Source: an uncultured Bacteroidota bacterium
GTDB lineage: Bacteria; Bacteroidota; Bacteroidia; Flavobacteriales; TMED113
Reading direction: 5' to 3'
Length of the DNA: 33,916 nt
Assembly: GCA_902533035.1 (NCBI GenBank)
Contig: CACAKI010000001.1
Span: 1 to 33,916 of the forward strand
A model generated the notes under the pieces. That model was not told the DNA's origin and ran no database searches. It was given only the letters and a program-made list of their open reading frames with translations. The position numbers and the translations under genes were made by a program. Shown in pieces: positions 1-9,508 of the stretch. How positions within the stretch are numbered: position 1 is the stretch's first letter; every line of letters starts with the position of its first letter.

Positions 1-1103
1 GCTATATTACTGAAGAATTAAAAGATATTGAAACTAAAATTATACATGCTAAGTCTAACATTTTAGATTTAGAGTCTAAAATTTATGAGGATTTAATACA
101 TTCTTTGAAAACTCATATTTCTGTTTTTCAGAAAAATGCATCTGTATTAGCTTCTATAGATTGTTTGTTGTCATTTGCTATAGTTTCAAAAAAAAACAAT
201 TATGTAAAACCAACTATTTCTTTAGCTAATCATATTGATATTAGGAAGGGGCGTCATCCAGTTATAGAATCTACTTTTTCAAACGGAGAAATGTATATTC
301 CTAATGATCTGTATTTAGATAATAACACTCAACAAATCATTATTATAACCGGTCCTAATATGTCAGGAAAATCTGCTTTATTAAGGCAAACTGCATTAAT
401 AGTATTAATGGCTCAAATAGGTTGTTATGTTCCTTGTGAAAAAGCAAAAATAGGTTTAGTGGACAAGATATTTACTAGAGTGGGAGCTTCTGATAATATA
501 TCTCAAGGTGAATCTACATTTATGGTAGAAATGAATGAGTCAGCGAGTATTTTAAATAACCTATCTGATAGGAGTTTGATATTATTGGATGAAATAGGAA
601 GGGGGACAAGTACATTTGACGGAGTCTCAATTGCTTGGGCAATTGCAGAGTTTTTACATAATAACCCATTTAAAGCTAAAACACTTTTTGCTACACATTA
701 TCATGAATTAAATGAAATGGCAGAAAAATTTGAAAGAATTCAAAATTTCCATGTTTCAGTAATAGAAAAAAATAATGAAGTTTTATTTGTTAGAAAATTA
801 GAAAAAGGTGGATCTAATCACAGTTTTGGAATACATGTTGCAAAAATGGCTGGTATGCCACCTTCTATTTTAAGTAAAGCTCATGAAATGTTAAATTGGT
901 TGGAAAGTCATAGGAGTTCAAACAAAATAAATAAAACTAAAGACAACATGCAGCTTAGCTTTATTCAATTAGATGATCCTATTTTAGAAGAAATAAAGCA
1001 AGAGCTTATTAACACAGATATTAATAGTTTAACTCCGGTTCAGGCTTTAATGAAATTGAATAACATAAAAGAAAAAGTTAATCCTAAAAAATCTAAGAAA
1101 TAA
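1..1103 (+). CDS. mutS: DNA mismatch repair protein MutS, C-terminal part (5' end outside window; frame open from nt 3)
   Basis: Walker [32 protein letters not shown] motifs; frame continues upstream of the ORF-track start at 105. Confidence 0.96.
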   Translation, partial: YITEELKDIETKIIHAKSNILDLESKIYEDLIHSLKTHISVFQKNASVLASIDCLLSFAIVSKKNNYVKPTISLANHIDIRKGRHPVIESTFSNGEMYIPNDLYLDNNTQQIIIITGPNMSGKSALLRQTALIVLMAQIGCYVPCEKAKIGLVDKIFTRVGASDNISQGESTFMVEMNESASILNNLSDRSLILLDEIGRGTSTFDGVSIAWAIAEFLHNNPFKAKTLFATHYHELNEMAEKFERIQNFHVSVIEKNNEVLFVRKLEKGGSNHSFGIHVAKMAGMPPSILSKAHEMLNWLESHRSSNKINKTKDNMQLSFIQLDDPILEEIKQELINTDINSLTPVQALMKLNNIKEKVNPKKSKK

Positions 1104-1137
1104 TTTCCTTCTATTCTTTTCTTACTAAAAAAGTCAT

Positions 1138-1145
1138 TATATTTG
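1138..1145 (+). promoter_or_regulatory. Bacteroidota-type -7 box TATATTTG upstream of the tRNA pair
   Basis: Matches TAnnTTTG; 12 nt upstream of tRNA-Gly; no clear -33 TTTG at the usual spacing. Confidence 0.5.
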
Positions 1146-1157
1146 TCGACTCTATAA

Positions 1158-1229
<72 letters not shown>

Positions 1230-1241
1230 CAAAATATAGAT

Positions 1242-1327
1242 GCCCAGGTGGTGGAATTGGTAGACACGCAGGACTTAAAATCCTGTGGGCAGTAATGTCC
1301 GTGCGGGTTCAAGTCCCGCCCTGGGTA
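1242..1327 (+). tRNA. tRNA-Leu (TAA)
   Basis: Acceptor GCCCAGG/CCTGGGT, anticodon stem CAGGA-CTTAAAA-TCCTG, long class II variable arm, GGTTCAAGTCC T arm. Confidence 0.95.
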
Positions 1328-1370
1328 CTATGTTTTAGTATTATATATAATTTAATTCACTATTTTCATT

Positions 1371-2630
1371 ATGAGACGTATTTTTATTTTCCATTTTCTG
1401 ATTTTTGGATTTATTTTTTCTCAAAATTGCGCTTATGATCAGGTAATACAGAAAAAAGTTCTTAAAAACCCTCACTATGAAATTGCCTATAAAAATTTAT
1501 ACCAAAAAGCGATTGAAAGAGGTCAATCTTTTTCACAAGAAACTTATTATATTCCAGTTGTTTTTCACATAGTATATAATCAAGATTCTCAAAATCTACC
1601 AGATTCTGTTATAGAATCTCAAATAGATGTATTAAATGAGGATTATAGAAGATTAAATGAAAATGCAATTGATACTAGAGATGAGTTTTTAGAATTTGCA
1701 GGAGATTCTAATATAGAGTTTTTTTTAGCAAATGTGGACCCTAATGGAAACCCAACAAATGGAATAATTCGAAAATACACAGAGAGGGTTGAATTTTTAA
1801 TGTTTGAGGATATTTTTTCAAATGAAATAACTTTAGATGAAGTTAAGTTTTCTGAAACAGATGGCTCAGATGCTTGGGACACTAATAAGTATCTTAATAT
1901 CTGGATTTGTAATATTGGAGTAATTGATGTTTTAGGTTTAGAGCTTGGGCAAGTATATGGATATGCTTATCCACCTACTAATGTAGATGAAGCATTAGCA
2001 ACTTTAGGTGACGCTATTGTTCCAGATTGGCCTGTTGATATGCTTAGTGATGATGAAAATGTTCAAGGAGTTGTTCTTCATTATACTGCTGTTGGAAGAA
2101 ATAATCCATCTGCCAACGAAGACGGAATGACAGAAAATAACATGGGAAGAGCTGCAGTGCATGAGGTTGCTCATTATTTAGGTCTCAGACATATATGGGG
2201 AGATGCCCTTGCTTTTTTTGGAGATGATGGATGTTCAGTGGATGATGGGATTCAAGATACCCCAAATGCTTCAGACCAAGCAGGGTATGTATGTGATTTA
2301 AATAAAAACACATGTTCTGGTGATGATTTTGGGGAAACAGGTGAAGATCTTCCAGATATGGTAGAAAATTTTATGGATTATAGTCCAGGTGCTTGTCAAA
2401 ATTTATTTACGAATGGGCAAATAAATATAATGCGAACTATATTAGAGGTTTCAAGACCAGGTTTAATTAACAATAATCAATCACTCAATTTATTTGAGGG
2501 AAATATTGTTAACACTGGAAAAAGTATTCAAAAAATAGATCTTTTAGGTAGAGTAAAAAATGACGTAAATGGATTTTATATTGAGATTTTTGATAATGGC
2601 GTAGTTGAAAAAAAATATTCTATTGATTAG
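1371..2630 (+). CDS. Secreted M43-family (cytophagalysin/pappalysin-like) zinc metalloprotease with short T9SS-like C-terminal tail
   Basis: Hydrophobic N-terminal signal; HEVAHYLGLRH zinc motif; Met-turn region ENFMDYSPGACQNLFTNGQ; C-term IQKIDLLGRVKN..GFYIEIFDNGVVEKKYSID. Confidence 0.88.
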   Translation: MRRIFIFHFLIFGFIFSQNCAYDQVIQKKVLKNPHYEIAYKNLYQKAIERGQSFSQETYYIPVVFHIVYNQDSQNLPDSVIESQIDVLNEDYRRLNENAIDTRDEFLEFAGDSNIEFFLANVDPNGNPTNGIIRKYTERVEFLMFEDIFSNEITLDEVKFSETDGSDAWDTNKYLNIWICNIGVIDVLGLELGQVYGYAYPPTNVDEALATLGDAIVPDWPVDMLSDDENVQGVVLHYTAVGRNNPSANEDGMTENNMGRAAVHEVAHYLGLRHIWGDALAFFGDDGCSVDDGIQDTPNASDQAGYVCDLNKNTCSGDDFGETGEDLPDMVENFMDYSPGACQNLFTNGQINIMRTILEVSRPGLINNNQSLNLFEGNIVNTGKSIQKIDLLGRVKNDVNGFYIEIFDNGVVEKKYSID

Positions 2631-2955
2631 TTAATTTTTTATTTCCTTTGTGTCTTTTAGAATCTCTAATAGTTTTTTTAGAGATAGAATTTGAGATACA
2701 TTCTTCTAAGTCTATATTCATTTGATTACAAAGGCATACTAAAACAAAAAATATATCACCAATTTCTTCTTTAATTAATTTTTTACTATTTACTTTCTTT
2801 TTATAGTTTTGCTCACCGTATTTTCTGGCAATATGTCTTGATAATTCTCCAACTTCTTCTGTTAAAAGTGCCATATTGGTTAGTTCAGAAAAATATCTTA
2901 CTCCATATTTTTTTATCCAATTGTCAATTTTTTTTTGTAATTCTTCTATTGTCAT
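2620..2955 (-). CDS. MazG-like nucleotide pyrophosphohydrolase
   Basis: LTEEVGELSRHIARKYGEQ and KEEIGDIFFVLVCLCNQM helices typical of the MazG superfamily. Confidence 0.85.
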   Translation of the reverse strand: MTIEELQKKIDNWIKKYGVRYFSELTNMALLTEEVGELSRHIARKYGEQNYKKKVNSKKLIKEEIGDIFFVLVCLCNQMNIDLEECISNSISKKTIRDSKRHKGNKKLTNQ

Positions 2956-2978
2956 AATTTTTTATTTTGTAATTAATA

Positions 2979-2986
2979 CAAAACTA
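2979..2986 (-). promoter_or_regulatory. -7 box TAGTTTTG for the mazG-like gene
   Basis: Plus-strand CAAAACTA; TAnnTTTG match upstream of the start at 2955. Confidence 0.4.
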
Positions 2987-3029
2987 TAAATATGTTTTAG
3001 ATATTTAATAATAAATTTAAATCTAAAAA

Positions 3030-3611
3030 ATGCTACATCTAAAATTACCAACTGATCCTAGATGGGTTAATCTAGCAGAAAAAAGTATAGAAGAGATACT
3101 AATTGATCATGCTTTTTGTGAACAAAAAGCTGCAACTTCTTGTATATCTTTGATAGTAACATATTCTTATTTAAAGCCTATAGTAGAGGCAATCACCCCT
3201 GTTGTTAGAGAAGAATGGGATCACTTTACATTGGTTTTAAATGAATTATATAAAAGAGGATTTGAGCTTGGTCAACCGAGAAAAGATGAATATGTAAAGC
3301 AATTATTATCATTTCAAAAAAAAGGTTTACAAAAAGAGATTGTTTTAGTAGATAAATTATTAACAAATGCTTTAATAGAAGCTAGAAGTTGTGAGCGATT
3401 TAAATTATTATCTGAAGGGCTAGAAGATCCATATTTTAAAAAATTCTATCATAGTTTTATGGTTTCGGAAGCTGGTCATTATAGGTTGTTTATGGATTTG
3501 GCTAAAATTTATCAATCAGAATCGTATGTTAAAAAAAGATGGGGGGAATTTTTAGATTTTGAAAAAGACCTTATGAATAGGATGGAGTTAAGAGGGGATA
3601 GGATGCATTAA
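3030..3611 (+). CDS. miaE: tRNA-(ms2io6A)-hydroxylase
   Basis: PTDPRWVNLAEKSIEEILIDHAFCEQKAATSCISL..EEWDHF..EARSCERF diiron ferritin-like signature. Confidence 0.92.
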   Translation: MLHLKLPTDPRWVNLAEKSIEEILIDHAFCEQKAATSCISLIVTYSYLKPIVEAITPVVREEWDHFTLVLNELYKRGFELGQPRKDEYVKQLLSFQKKGLQKEIVLVDKLLTNALIEARSCERFKLLSEGLEDPYFKKFYHSFMVSEAGHYRLFMDLAKIYQSESYVKKRWGEFLDFEKDLMNRMELRGDRMH

Positions 3612-3638
3612 AAAAGGGAGACTAGTGTCTCCCCTTTT
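3612..3638. terminator. Bidirectional rho-independent-like terminator between convergent miaE and the S1 protease
   Basis: AAAA-GGGAGAC-TAGT-GTCTCCC-CTTTT, 7-bp perfect GC-containing stem flanked by A and T runs. Confidence 0.85.
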
Positions 3639-3659
3639 ATTTTCATTTTAAAATTGTAT

Positions 3660-6401
3660 TTATTCAATAATTATAGGTGTTTTTATAGATTTATTTTCTG
3701 TCTGTAAGTTAACAATATATGTTCCTTTGACTAAATCTACTTCAACTTTTTGTTGTGAATTAATTAAATAATTCTCAATTTTTTGACTATAAACTTCTTG
3801 TCCTAAAATATTAAATATACTTACTTTAAATGAAGGTAAGTTGTCATTTAATGTAATACTAAATGATCCATTATTTGGATTAGGATAAAGATTCATTTCT
3901 AATAAAGTGTTTTCTTCTATATCAGAGTTATCGTATACACAACTACCATCATCTACAGTGGCATTAGGATTATAATTTATTGCTATAGGATCGGTACATC
4001 CAAAAATTTCTACTTTAAAGTCACCACACATTTCTATATTATCATAGTATGCAAGTCCAGTACATCCTGCTCCAGCACAAAAGCCAAAAAAATTAATTGC
4101 ATCTAAAACATTTAATTGTTGTTCTCCGCCTGCATCTTGACTAAATTGCCAAGAATAAATTTCTTCTCCATTATAATATAGTGTGGTATAATCATTATCT
4201 AAGTCAATTTCTTGTCTAACTTCTACCCATGTATCATAAACTGCATCAAAATAAGCGGCTTCATATCCAGCTGCATCTAAAACAGATTGGTCTCCACTTT
4301 CTGCAGAAGCAAAAATAATTTGATGAGCCCAAACACTATTTGCTGCGTTATATTCATGTAGAATATTATAATATGCTCCAGCACCACCATCTGAAGGAAT
4401 ATACATCCAAAATATAATTTCACCACTACCAGCGTTAATACCATCAAATATGTGAACTAAGTCATCACCTTGTTCTACTAAAATTGATTGGTTACTACTA
4501 AATGCAAAATTATCTGTAACATCTACCCCCGAATTATTATTATCCCAACCAATCCAGTCGCTTGATTGTGAGTCTATGTTACTATCATCATAACTTTCAA
4601 AATTTTCTCCCCATTGTAATATATCACATGGTTCCCATGGATAAACACAAGACCCATCATCTTGAATTGCATTAGGATCATAATTATCAGCATTTGGATC
4701 AGTGCATCCTTCAGGATATTCACATGAACCATCATCAATATTTGCAGAAGGATTATAATTTAATCCTTCTGAATCAGTACAACCTAAGACAATTAATGTT
4801 ATACAACTTCCATCATCAATAGTTGCAGAAGAATCATATTCCAAATAATCATCATCTGTGCATCCTGCGCAGGATAAATATTCACAAGAACCATCCTCAT
4901 CAATTGCCGAAGAATCATAATTACATGCATCTGAATCTGTACAACCCTCATAAATACAAGAACCATCATTCGTGTTAGCTTCAGGATTATAATTAGATGC
5001 TTCTGGATCAGTACATCCATAAATTGGCTCTCCAGCCGTTACACAGAATGAATAACTAGCAGAACATGGTCCAGCATCTCCTCCTGATTCACAATCTCCA
5101 AATATAGGATTAGTTTCTTCAAATAATACTTCTCCAGTTTCATCAGTTATTGAGAAAGGTGTTCCATCAATCCCACAGCTAAATTCTGATCCTCCTACAC
5201 CATCACCATAACTATCAGTGATGGTGAATGTATAACAACCTGCACTTAAGCAAATTTCTTGTTGTTGAGTACTTCCGCCTTCCTCCATACTTTGACCAGT
5301 ACTTCCTCCTGGATAGGTTCCTTCAGAAACCTCATCAATAATGACACCATTATCATTAACTAGTTGCCAGCTAATTTCTTCTCCATAACAGTCTAATACT
5401 AGATATAGAGATACTGTATTATCGCAAGAGTATTGACATGATCCGTCATCTGCAGTTGCATTCGAATTAAAATTGTCTGCGCTAGAATCGGTGCATCCAT
5501 AAATATATTCACAAGAACCATCATTTACATCGGCTGCTGGATTGTAATTTTCTGCAATTGGATCTGTACATCCAAAAACTGCATTTTCATTACATAAAGC
5601 CTGTTCGTTTGCGCAAACCCCACTGTTTGTGCAAATCCAATCTAAGAAATAAGAGACTCGAGTATATACACCTGGATAACCAGCTTCTGCACACCCATAT
5701 CCCCAACTTACAATTCCTACTTGTAGGTATGTTTCTTCATCTGTTGCTAATACTACCATGGGGCCTCCACTGTCTCCTTGACAAGAGTCATACCCACCAT
5801 TACTATATCCAGCCATAATCATATCATCATCTATTTGATTCCATCCATAATTTGAAGTTTCTGTAATTGGAACATCTACTACTTGTAATTGGTTGGGGTT
5901 GTTTGCTGTTCCTTCATCTTCACCCCATCCAGTGATCCATGACATTTGCCCTACATCTTCTACCCCTAATTGTACTTGTTGGTCACAAACAAGTAATACT
6001 TCCTGAGCATTTTCGTCAAATTGTATTGGCTGTTCTAGTCTAATTAAAGCAATATCGTTATTCATAGTATTACTATTATAGTTTGGATGAGCTATTATTT
6101 CAGCAGCTTGATAAATATCTCCCCCTGACGCATAACTATTAGTGGCTCCAACACGAATTGAAGTTGAGCTTGCACTTTCACCTTGTACACAATGGGCTGC
6201 AGTTAATGCCCAATATTCGTTTATTATAGAGGCACCACAGTATGCACTAAACCAACTACCTGGACTTGATTGGTACCCTAAAGCAACTTGATATGGGTAG
6301 TCAGAAATATTTGCGTCATCACCTCCAACAATATCTGATTGACCTAAGGATATAAATGGAATGAATAATATAAAAATGATAGATAAAGTAAAATTTTTCA
6401 T
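3660..6401 (-). CDS. Secreted trypsin-like (S1) serine protease with GCTDP repeats, jelly-roll-like insert and T9SS type A sorting domain
   Basis: Signal peptide; IVGGDDA, TAAHC, DIALI, GDSGGP; eight GCTDP-type repeats; C-terminal NLYPNPNNGSFSI...KVSIFNILGQEVY...GTYIVNLQTENKS. Confidence 0.93.
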   Translation of the reverse strand: MKNFTLSIIFILFIPFISLGQSDIVGGDDANISDYPYQVALGYQSSPGSWFSAYCGASIINEYWALTAAHCVQGESASSTSIRVGATNSYASGGDIYQAAEIIAHPNYNSNTMNNDIALIRLEQPIQFDENAQEVLLVCDQQVQLGVEDVGQMSWITGWGEDEGTANNPNQLQVVDVPITETSNYGWNQIDDDMIMAGYSNGGYDSCQGDSGGPMVVLATDEETYLQVGIVSWGYGCAEAGYPGVYTRVSYFLDWICTNSGVCANEQALCNENAVFGCTDPIAENYNPAADVNDGSCEYIYGCTDSSADNFNSNATADDGSCQYSCDNTVSLYLVLDCYGEEISWQLVNDNGVIIDEVSEGTYPGGSTGQSMEEGGSTQQQEICLSAGCYTFTITDSYGDGVGGSEFSCGIDGTPFSITDETGEVLFEETNPIFGDCESGGDAGPCSASYSFCVTAGEPIYGCTDPEASNYNPEANTNDGSCIYEGCTDSDACNYDSSAIDEDGSCEYLSCAGCTDDDYLEYDSSATIDDGSCITLIVLGCTDSEGLNYNPSANIDDGSCEYPEGCTDPNADNYDPNAIQDDGSCVYPWEPCDILQWGENFESYDDSNIDSQSSDWIGWDNNNSGVDVTDNFAFSSNQSILVEQGDDLVHIFDGINAGSGEIIFWMYIPSDGGAGAYYNILHEYNAANSVWAHQIIFASAESGDQSVLDAAGYEAAYFDAVYDTWVEVRQEIDLDNDYTTLYYNGEEIYSWQFSQDAGGEQQLNVLDAINFFGFCAGAGCTGLAYYDNIEMCGDFKVEIFGCTDPIAINYNPNATVDDGSCVYDNSDIEENTLLEMNLYPNPNNGSFSITLNDNLPSFKVSIFNILGQEVYSQKIENYLINSQQKVEVDLVKGTYIVNLQTENKSIKTPIIIE
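3663..3899 (-). other. Region encoding T9SS type A C-terminal sorting domain of the S1 protease
   Basis: YPNPNNGSFSI and KGTYIVNLQTENKS motifs. Confidence 0.85.
3933..4001 (-). repeat. Eighth GCTDP repeat (GCTDPIAINYNPNATVDDGSCVY)
   Basis: Translated repeat, separated from the others by the jelly-roll-like insert. Confidence 0.85.
4641..5018 (-). repeat. Tandem GCTDP repeats 3-7 of the S1 protease
   Basis: Five consecutive ~23-aa units of form GCTDpxAxNYnpxAxxDDGSCxY. Confidence 0.88.
5430..5573 (-). repeat. Tandem GCTDP repeats 1-2 of the S1 protease
   Basis: GCTDPIAENYNPAADVNDGSCEY and GCTDSSADNFNSNATADDGSCQY. Confidence 0.88.
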
Positions 6402-6454
6402 GCGTTTTTTATTTAAAATGTTTGTATATATAATATGTATGCAAAAATTGTTCC

Positions 6455-6462
6455 CAAAGATA
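6455..6462 (-). promoter_or_regulatory. -7 box TATCTTTG for the S1 protease gene
   Basis: Plus-strand CAAAGATA; TAnnTTTG match ~50 nt upstream of the ATG. Confidence 0.45.
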
Positions 6463-6476
6463 AAAAAACAAATTGA

Positions 6477-7673
6477 TTAGATACTTATCTCTTGTATAAT
6501 TCTTTGAGAAGCTCCTTGATGTTTTTCAAAAAATAATGTAGTTTTAATTTTTTGGTCTTTGTAGTTAAAGTTTTTATTAAGGATTAACTTTTTAAAGTCT
6601 TTTGAATTTTTGATGCAAAAAGCAATTTTTTTGTCTATAAAATAATTTGCTTCTGGGAAATTTTTGTATTTGGGGCCAAATAGTATAGGTTTTCCAAATA
6701 CTGCAGGCTCTAGACAATTATGAATTCCTTTTGAAAATCCACCTCCTACATAAACAATATTGGAATATTTATAAATATACTTGAGTATTCCAATTTTATC
6801 TATTATCAGAATTTTGGATTTTTTTAAATCATTTGGATTAGAGTAAAGAGACCATTTTTTCTTTATTCGTTTTACGAGGGTGTTAATTGCTTTTTTTGAG
6901 TTTTTGTGAGGCACAATAATCCATTTTTCCTCTCCTGAATTCATTAAGTTTTCAAAAAGGTTATAATCTTCTGACTCAGTGCTACCAGCTAATATTACTC
7001 TCTCTCCATTAATGAAGTTTTTTATTAATAGGTTCTCTTTTTTAGGTTCTTCTTGGTCTAATAAAACTTGATCAACTCTAGGGTCTCCGCTTAAAATAGA
7101 ATCGATTCCCTTGTTTTTAAGTATTTTTTTTGATTCTTCGTCTTGAACAAATATTAGGTCAATTTTTGCTAATAAATCACAATAGTATTTACCATAAAAA
7201 ATGTTATTAATTTTTGAACTTTTTATTTTTGAACCTATAAGATATATTGGTATTGTTTTTTGAAAACAAACGTTAATTAAATTCAGCCAAATTTCATTTT
7301 TTGCAATAAAAATTTTTTCGGTATTTGTTCTTTTAATAAAGTTTGTTATGTTTTTTTCTGTATCTAAAGGGAATAATGAGCAAGGGTGGGAAATTTTTCC
7401 TTTTAAATAGTTATAAGCATCTGGAGAAAAAAACGTAATTATCATTTTTTTTTGATTTTCTTCAAAATATTTAATGATTGGCTTTATTTGTTCATATTCC
7501 CCGACTGATGAACAGTGAATCCAAATTTTTTTGTCATTATTTATGCTTTCTATGAAATTTGGAATTTTGCTTTGTTCTATAAGCCATATTCTTATTTTTT
7601 TTGAAAAAACAGAAAGAATAGGAGCAATTATTTTATAAAATATTATTAGAAAACTATTATATAATAAAAACAT
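6477..7673 (-). CDS. waaA: 3-deoxy-D-manno-octulosonic acid (Kdo) transferase
   Basis: WIHCSSVGEYEQIKPIIKYF, GSTESEDYNLFENL, YVGGGFSKGIHNCLEPAVFGKPILFGP signatures. Confidence 0.92.
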   Translation of the reverse strand: MFLLYNSFLIIFYKIIAPILSVFSKKIRIWLIEQSKIPNFIESINNDKKIWIHCSSVGEYEQIKPIIKYFEENQKKMIITFFSPDAYNYLKGKISHPCSLFPLDTEKNITNFIKRTNTEKIFIAKNEIWLNLINVCFQKTIPIYLIGSKIKSSKINNIFYGKYYCDLLAKIDLIFVQDEESKKILKNKGIDSILSGDPRVDQVLLDQEEPKKENLLIKNFINGERVILAGSTESEDYNLFENLMNSGEEKWIIVPHKNSKKAINTLVKRIKKKWSLYSNPNDLKKSKILIIDKIGILKYIYKYSNIVYVGGGFSKGIHNCLEPAVFGKPILFGPKYKNFPEANYFIDKKIAFCIKNSKDFKKLILNKNFNYKDQKIKTTLFFEKHQGASQRIIQEISI

Positions 7674-7681
7674 ATCTAATA

Positions 7682-8419
7682 TTAATAATAATAATAGTTA
7701 GAAGTAGTTCTTTTTTTCAAAGGAACAATCCATTCAAATTTCAATCCTATAAAAACATCAAATCTTTTTTTTGGAATAGAGTTGTTCGTGTAATTATAAT
7801 TTCTTAAATCTTTCGCCCAACATTCAATGATTTCAATCCCAAAATTAAAATTTTTCATATTATTTTCAGATAAATACATAAATGTTAAGGATTGTTTGAA
7901 TGAAAATCCTCCTGAGAGACGATCATATCCTTTTATTAAATCTTCATTTAATTGTGGTATTTCGCCAAGCAAAGTTTCTATAAGTATTTTATGATATACA
8001 TAACCAAAACCGATTGATGGGACTATTCCAGATTCAGACTTTTTAATATTCAAATTAAACTTTTTTCCAAAATTTACATGAAATTGAGCACCTCTTTCAA
8101 ATAGTCTAATAATAGGAATTTGACCATTTATATTTATGATGTCTCCATTATCTCCATCTATAAAGTCAAAAATATTATCTTCTCTTATGTCATTTCCAAA
8201 CAACCATCTTCCTGATAAGGAAAACAAATAATCATTTTTAGTTTTTTGAATTAATGATCCTCCTAAAGAAGAATTTTTCCCAAATCTTTCTTTTAAATCA
8301 AATTCGGGAAATTGATATGCGTAATCAACAGAGAACATAAAAGAAGAAGTCTTTGTTTCATCTTTTTGTGAGAATACTATTATTGGTAGTATGATAAAAA
8401 GGAAAATTTTCTTTTTCAT
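7682..8419 (-). CDS. Secreted/outer-membrane hypothetical protein, probable beta-barrel
   Basis: Signal peptide; alternating amphipathic strands; C-term VFIGLKFEWIVPLKKR; 8 nt from waaA. Confidence 0.6.
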   Translation of the reverse strand: MKKKIFLFIILPIIVFSQKDETKTSSFMFSVDYAYQFPEFDLKERFGKNSSLGGSLIQKTKNDYLFSLSGRWLFGNDIREDNIFDFIDGDNGDIININGQIPIIRLFERGAQFHVNFGKKFNLNIKKSESGIVPSIGFGYVYHKILIETLLGEIPQLNEDLIKGYDRLSGGFSFKQSLTFMYLSENNMKNFNFGIEIIECWAKDLRNYNYTNNSIPKKRFDVFIGLKFEWIVPLKKRTTSNYYYY

Positions 8420-8437
8420 TAAAAGTCAAATAAAAAA

Positions 8438-8445
8438 CAAATATA
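8438..8445 (-). promoter_or_regulatory. -7 box TATATTTG for the hypothetical-waaA unit
   Basis: Plus-strand CAAATATA; TAnnTTTG match upstream of 8419. Confidence 0.45.
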
Positions 8446-8483
8446 CGTTGAATAAACAAAAACGTTAACGATATAATAAATGT

Positions 8484-8491
8484 TATATTTG
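8484..8491 (+). promoter_or_regulatory. -7 box TATATTTG for rfbB
   Basis: TAnnTTTG match 21 nt upstream of the ATG at 8513. Confidence 0.45.
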
Positions 8492-8512
8492 AATTACTTT
8501 TAATTACTTATA

Positions 8513-9508
8513 ATGAATTTTGATAGATACATTTTAATAACAGGGGGGGCAGGTTTTATAGGTTCTCATTTAGTCAGGAAATTTGTTACTGAGTATAAAA
8601 ATTATTTTATTGTTAATATTGACAATTTAACGTATGCTTCTAACATAACAAGTATTTTAGATCTAGAAAGAGAGCCTAATTATAAGTTTATTAAAGGGGA
8701 TATTAGTGATACATCAATTATTAAAAATGTTTTTGATGATTTTAAAATAGATTCGATTATTCACCTTGCCGCTGAATCACATGTTGATAATTCTATTGAA
8801 AACCCATTACTTTTTGTGCAAACAAATATTTTAGGGACTATTAATTTGCTTGAAGAGGTTAAAGTAAGATGGGCTAACTCTAATTCTAATCATTTGTTTT
8901 ATGCAATTTCTACAGACGAAGTTTATGGTTCTTTAGGTAAAAAAGGTGAATTCTCAGAAGACTCTCCTTATCTTCCAAAGTCTCCTTATTCTGCATCTAA
9001 GGCTAGTGCAGATCATTTTATTAGGTCTTATGGGAATACATATGGTATTCCATTTGTTATCTCAAATTGTTCAAATAATTATGGGCCAAATCAACATACA
9101 GAAAAATTAATCCCTTTGACTATAAAAAATGTTTTGAATCATAAAAAAATCCCTGTTTATGGTGATGGGCAGGCAATTAGGGATTGGATATTTGTTTTAG
9201 ATCATATTGATGCTATTGATATTGTTTTTCATAAAGGAATTATTGGGGAAACTTATAATGTGGGGGCTAATACAGAGATAAGAAATTTAGAATTAGTCCA
9301 GTTGCTTTGTGTTTTAATTGATAAAAAAATAGGATCTAAAAATTCAGAAAATCTTATTGAGCTAGTAGCTGACAGGCCAGGTCATGATAAAAGATATGCT
9401 ATAAATTCATCTAAAATTATTAATCAATTAGATTGGAGCCCAAAAACTAAATTTAAAAAAGGTTTACAGATAACAATAGATTGGTATTTAGATAAATTAG
9501 TTAAATAA
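8513..9508 (+). CDS. rfbB: dTDP-glucose 4,6-dehydratase
   Basis: TGGAGFIGSHL, HLAAESHVDNSI, STDEVYGSLG, YSASKASADHF motifs. Confidence 0.93.
   Translation: MNFDRYILITGGAGFIGSHLVRKFVTEYKNYFIVNIDNLTYASNITSILDLEREPNYKFIKGDISDTSIIKNVFDDFKIDSIIHLAAESHVDNSIENPLLFVQTNILGTINLLEEVKVRWANSNSNHLFYAISTDEVYGSLGKKGEFSEDSPYLPKSPYSASKASADHFIRSYGNTYGIPFVISNCSNNYGPNQHTEKLIPLTIKNVLNHKKIPVYGDGQAIRDWIFVLDHIDAIDIVFHKGIIGETYNVGANTEIRNLELVQLLCVLIDKKIGSKNSENLIELVADRPGHDKRYAINSSKIINQLDWSPKTKFKKGLQITIDWYLDKLVK

Noticed and set aside
1643-1882. 79-aa minus-strand ORF
   Set aside because: Antisense to the well-supported M43 metalloprotease; no recognisable motif.
4799-5020. 73-aa minus-strand ORF
   Set aside because: Alternative frame of the GCTDP repeat region; its periodicity is inherited from the repeats.
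5558-5818. 86-aa plus-strand ORF
   Set aside because: Antisense to the S1 protease catalytic domain; low-complexity composition.
8463-8470. CGTTAACG palindrome between the hypothetical gene and rfbB
   Set aside because: Eight-bp palindrome could be an operator, but a single short occurrence is insufficient evidence.
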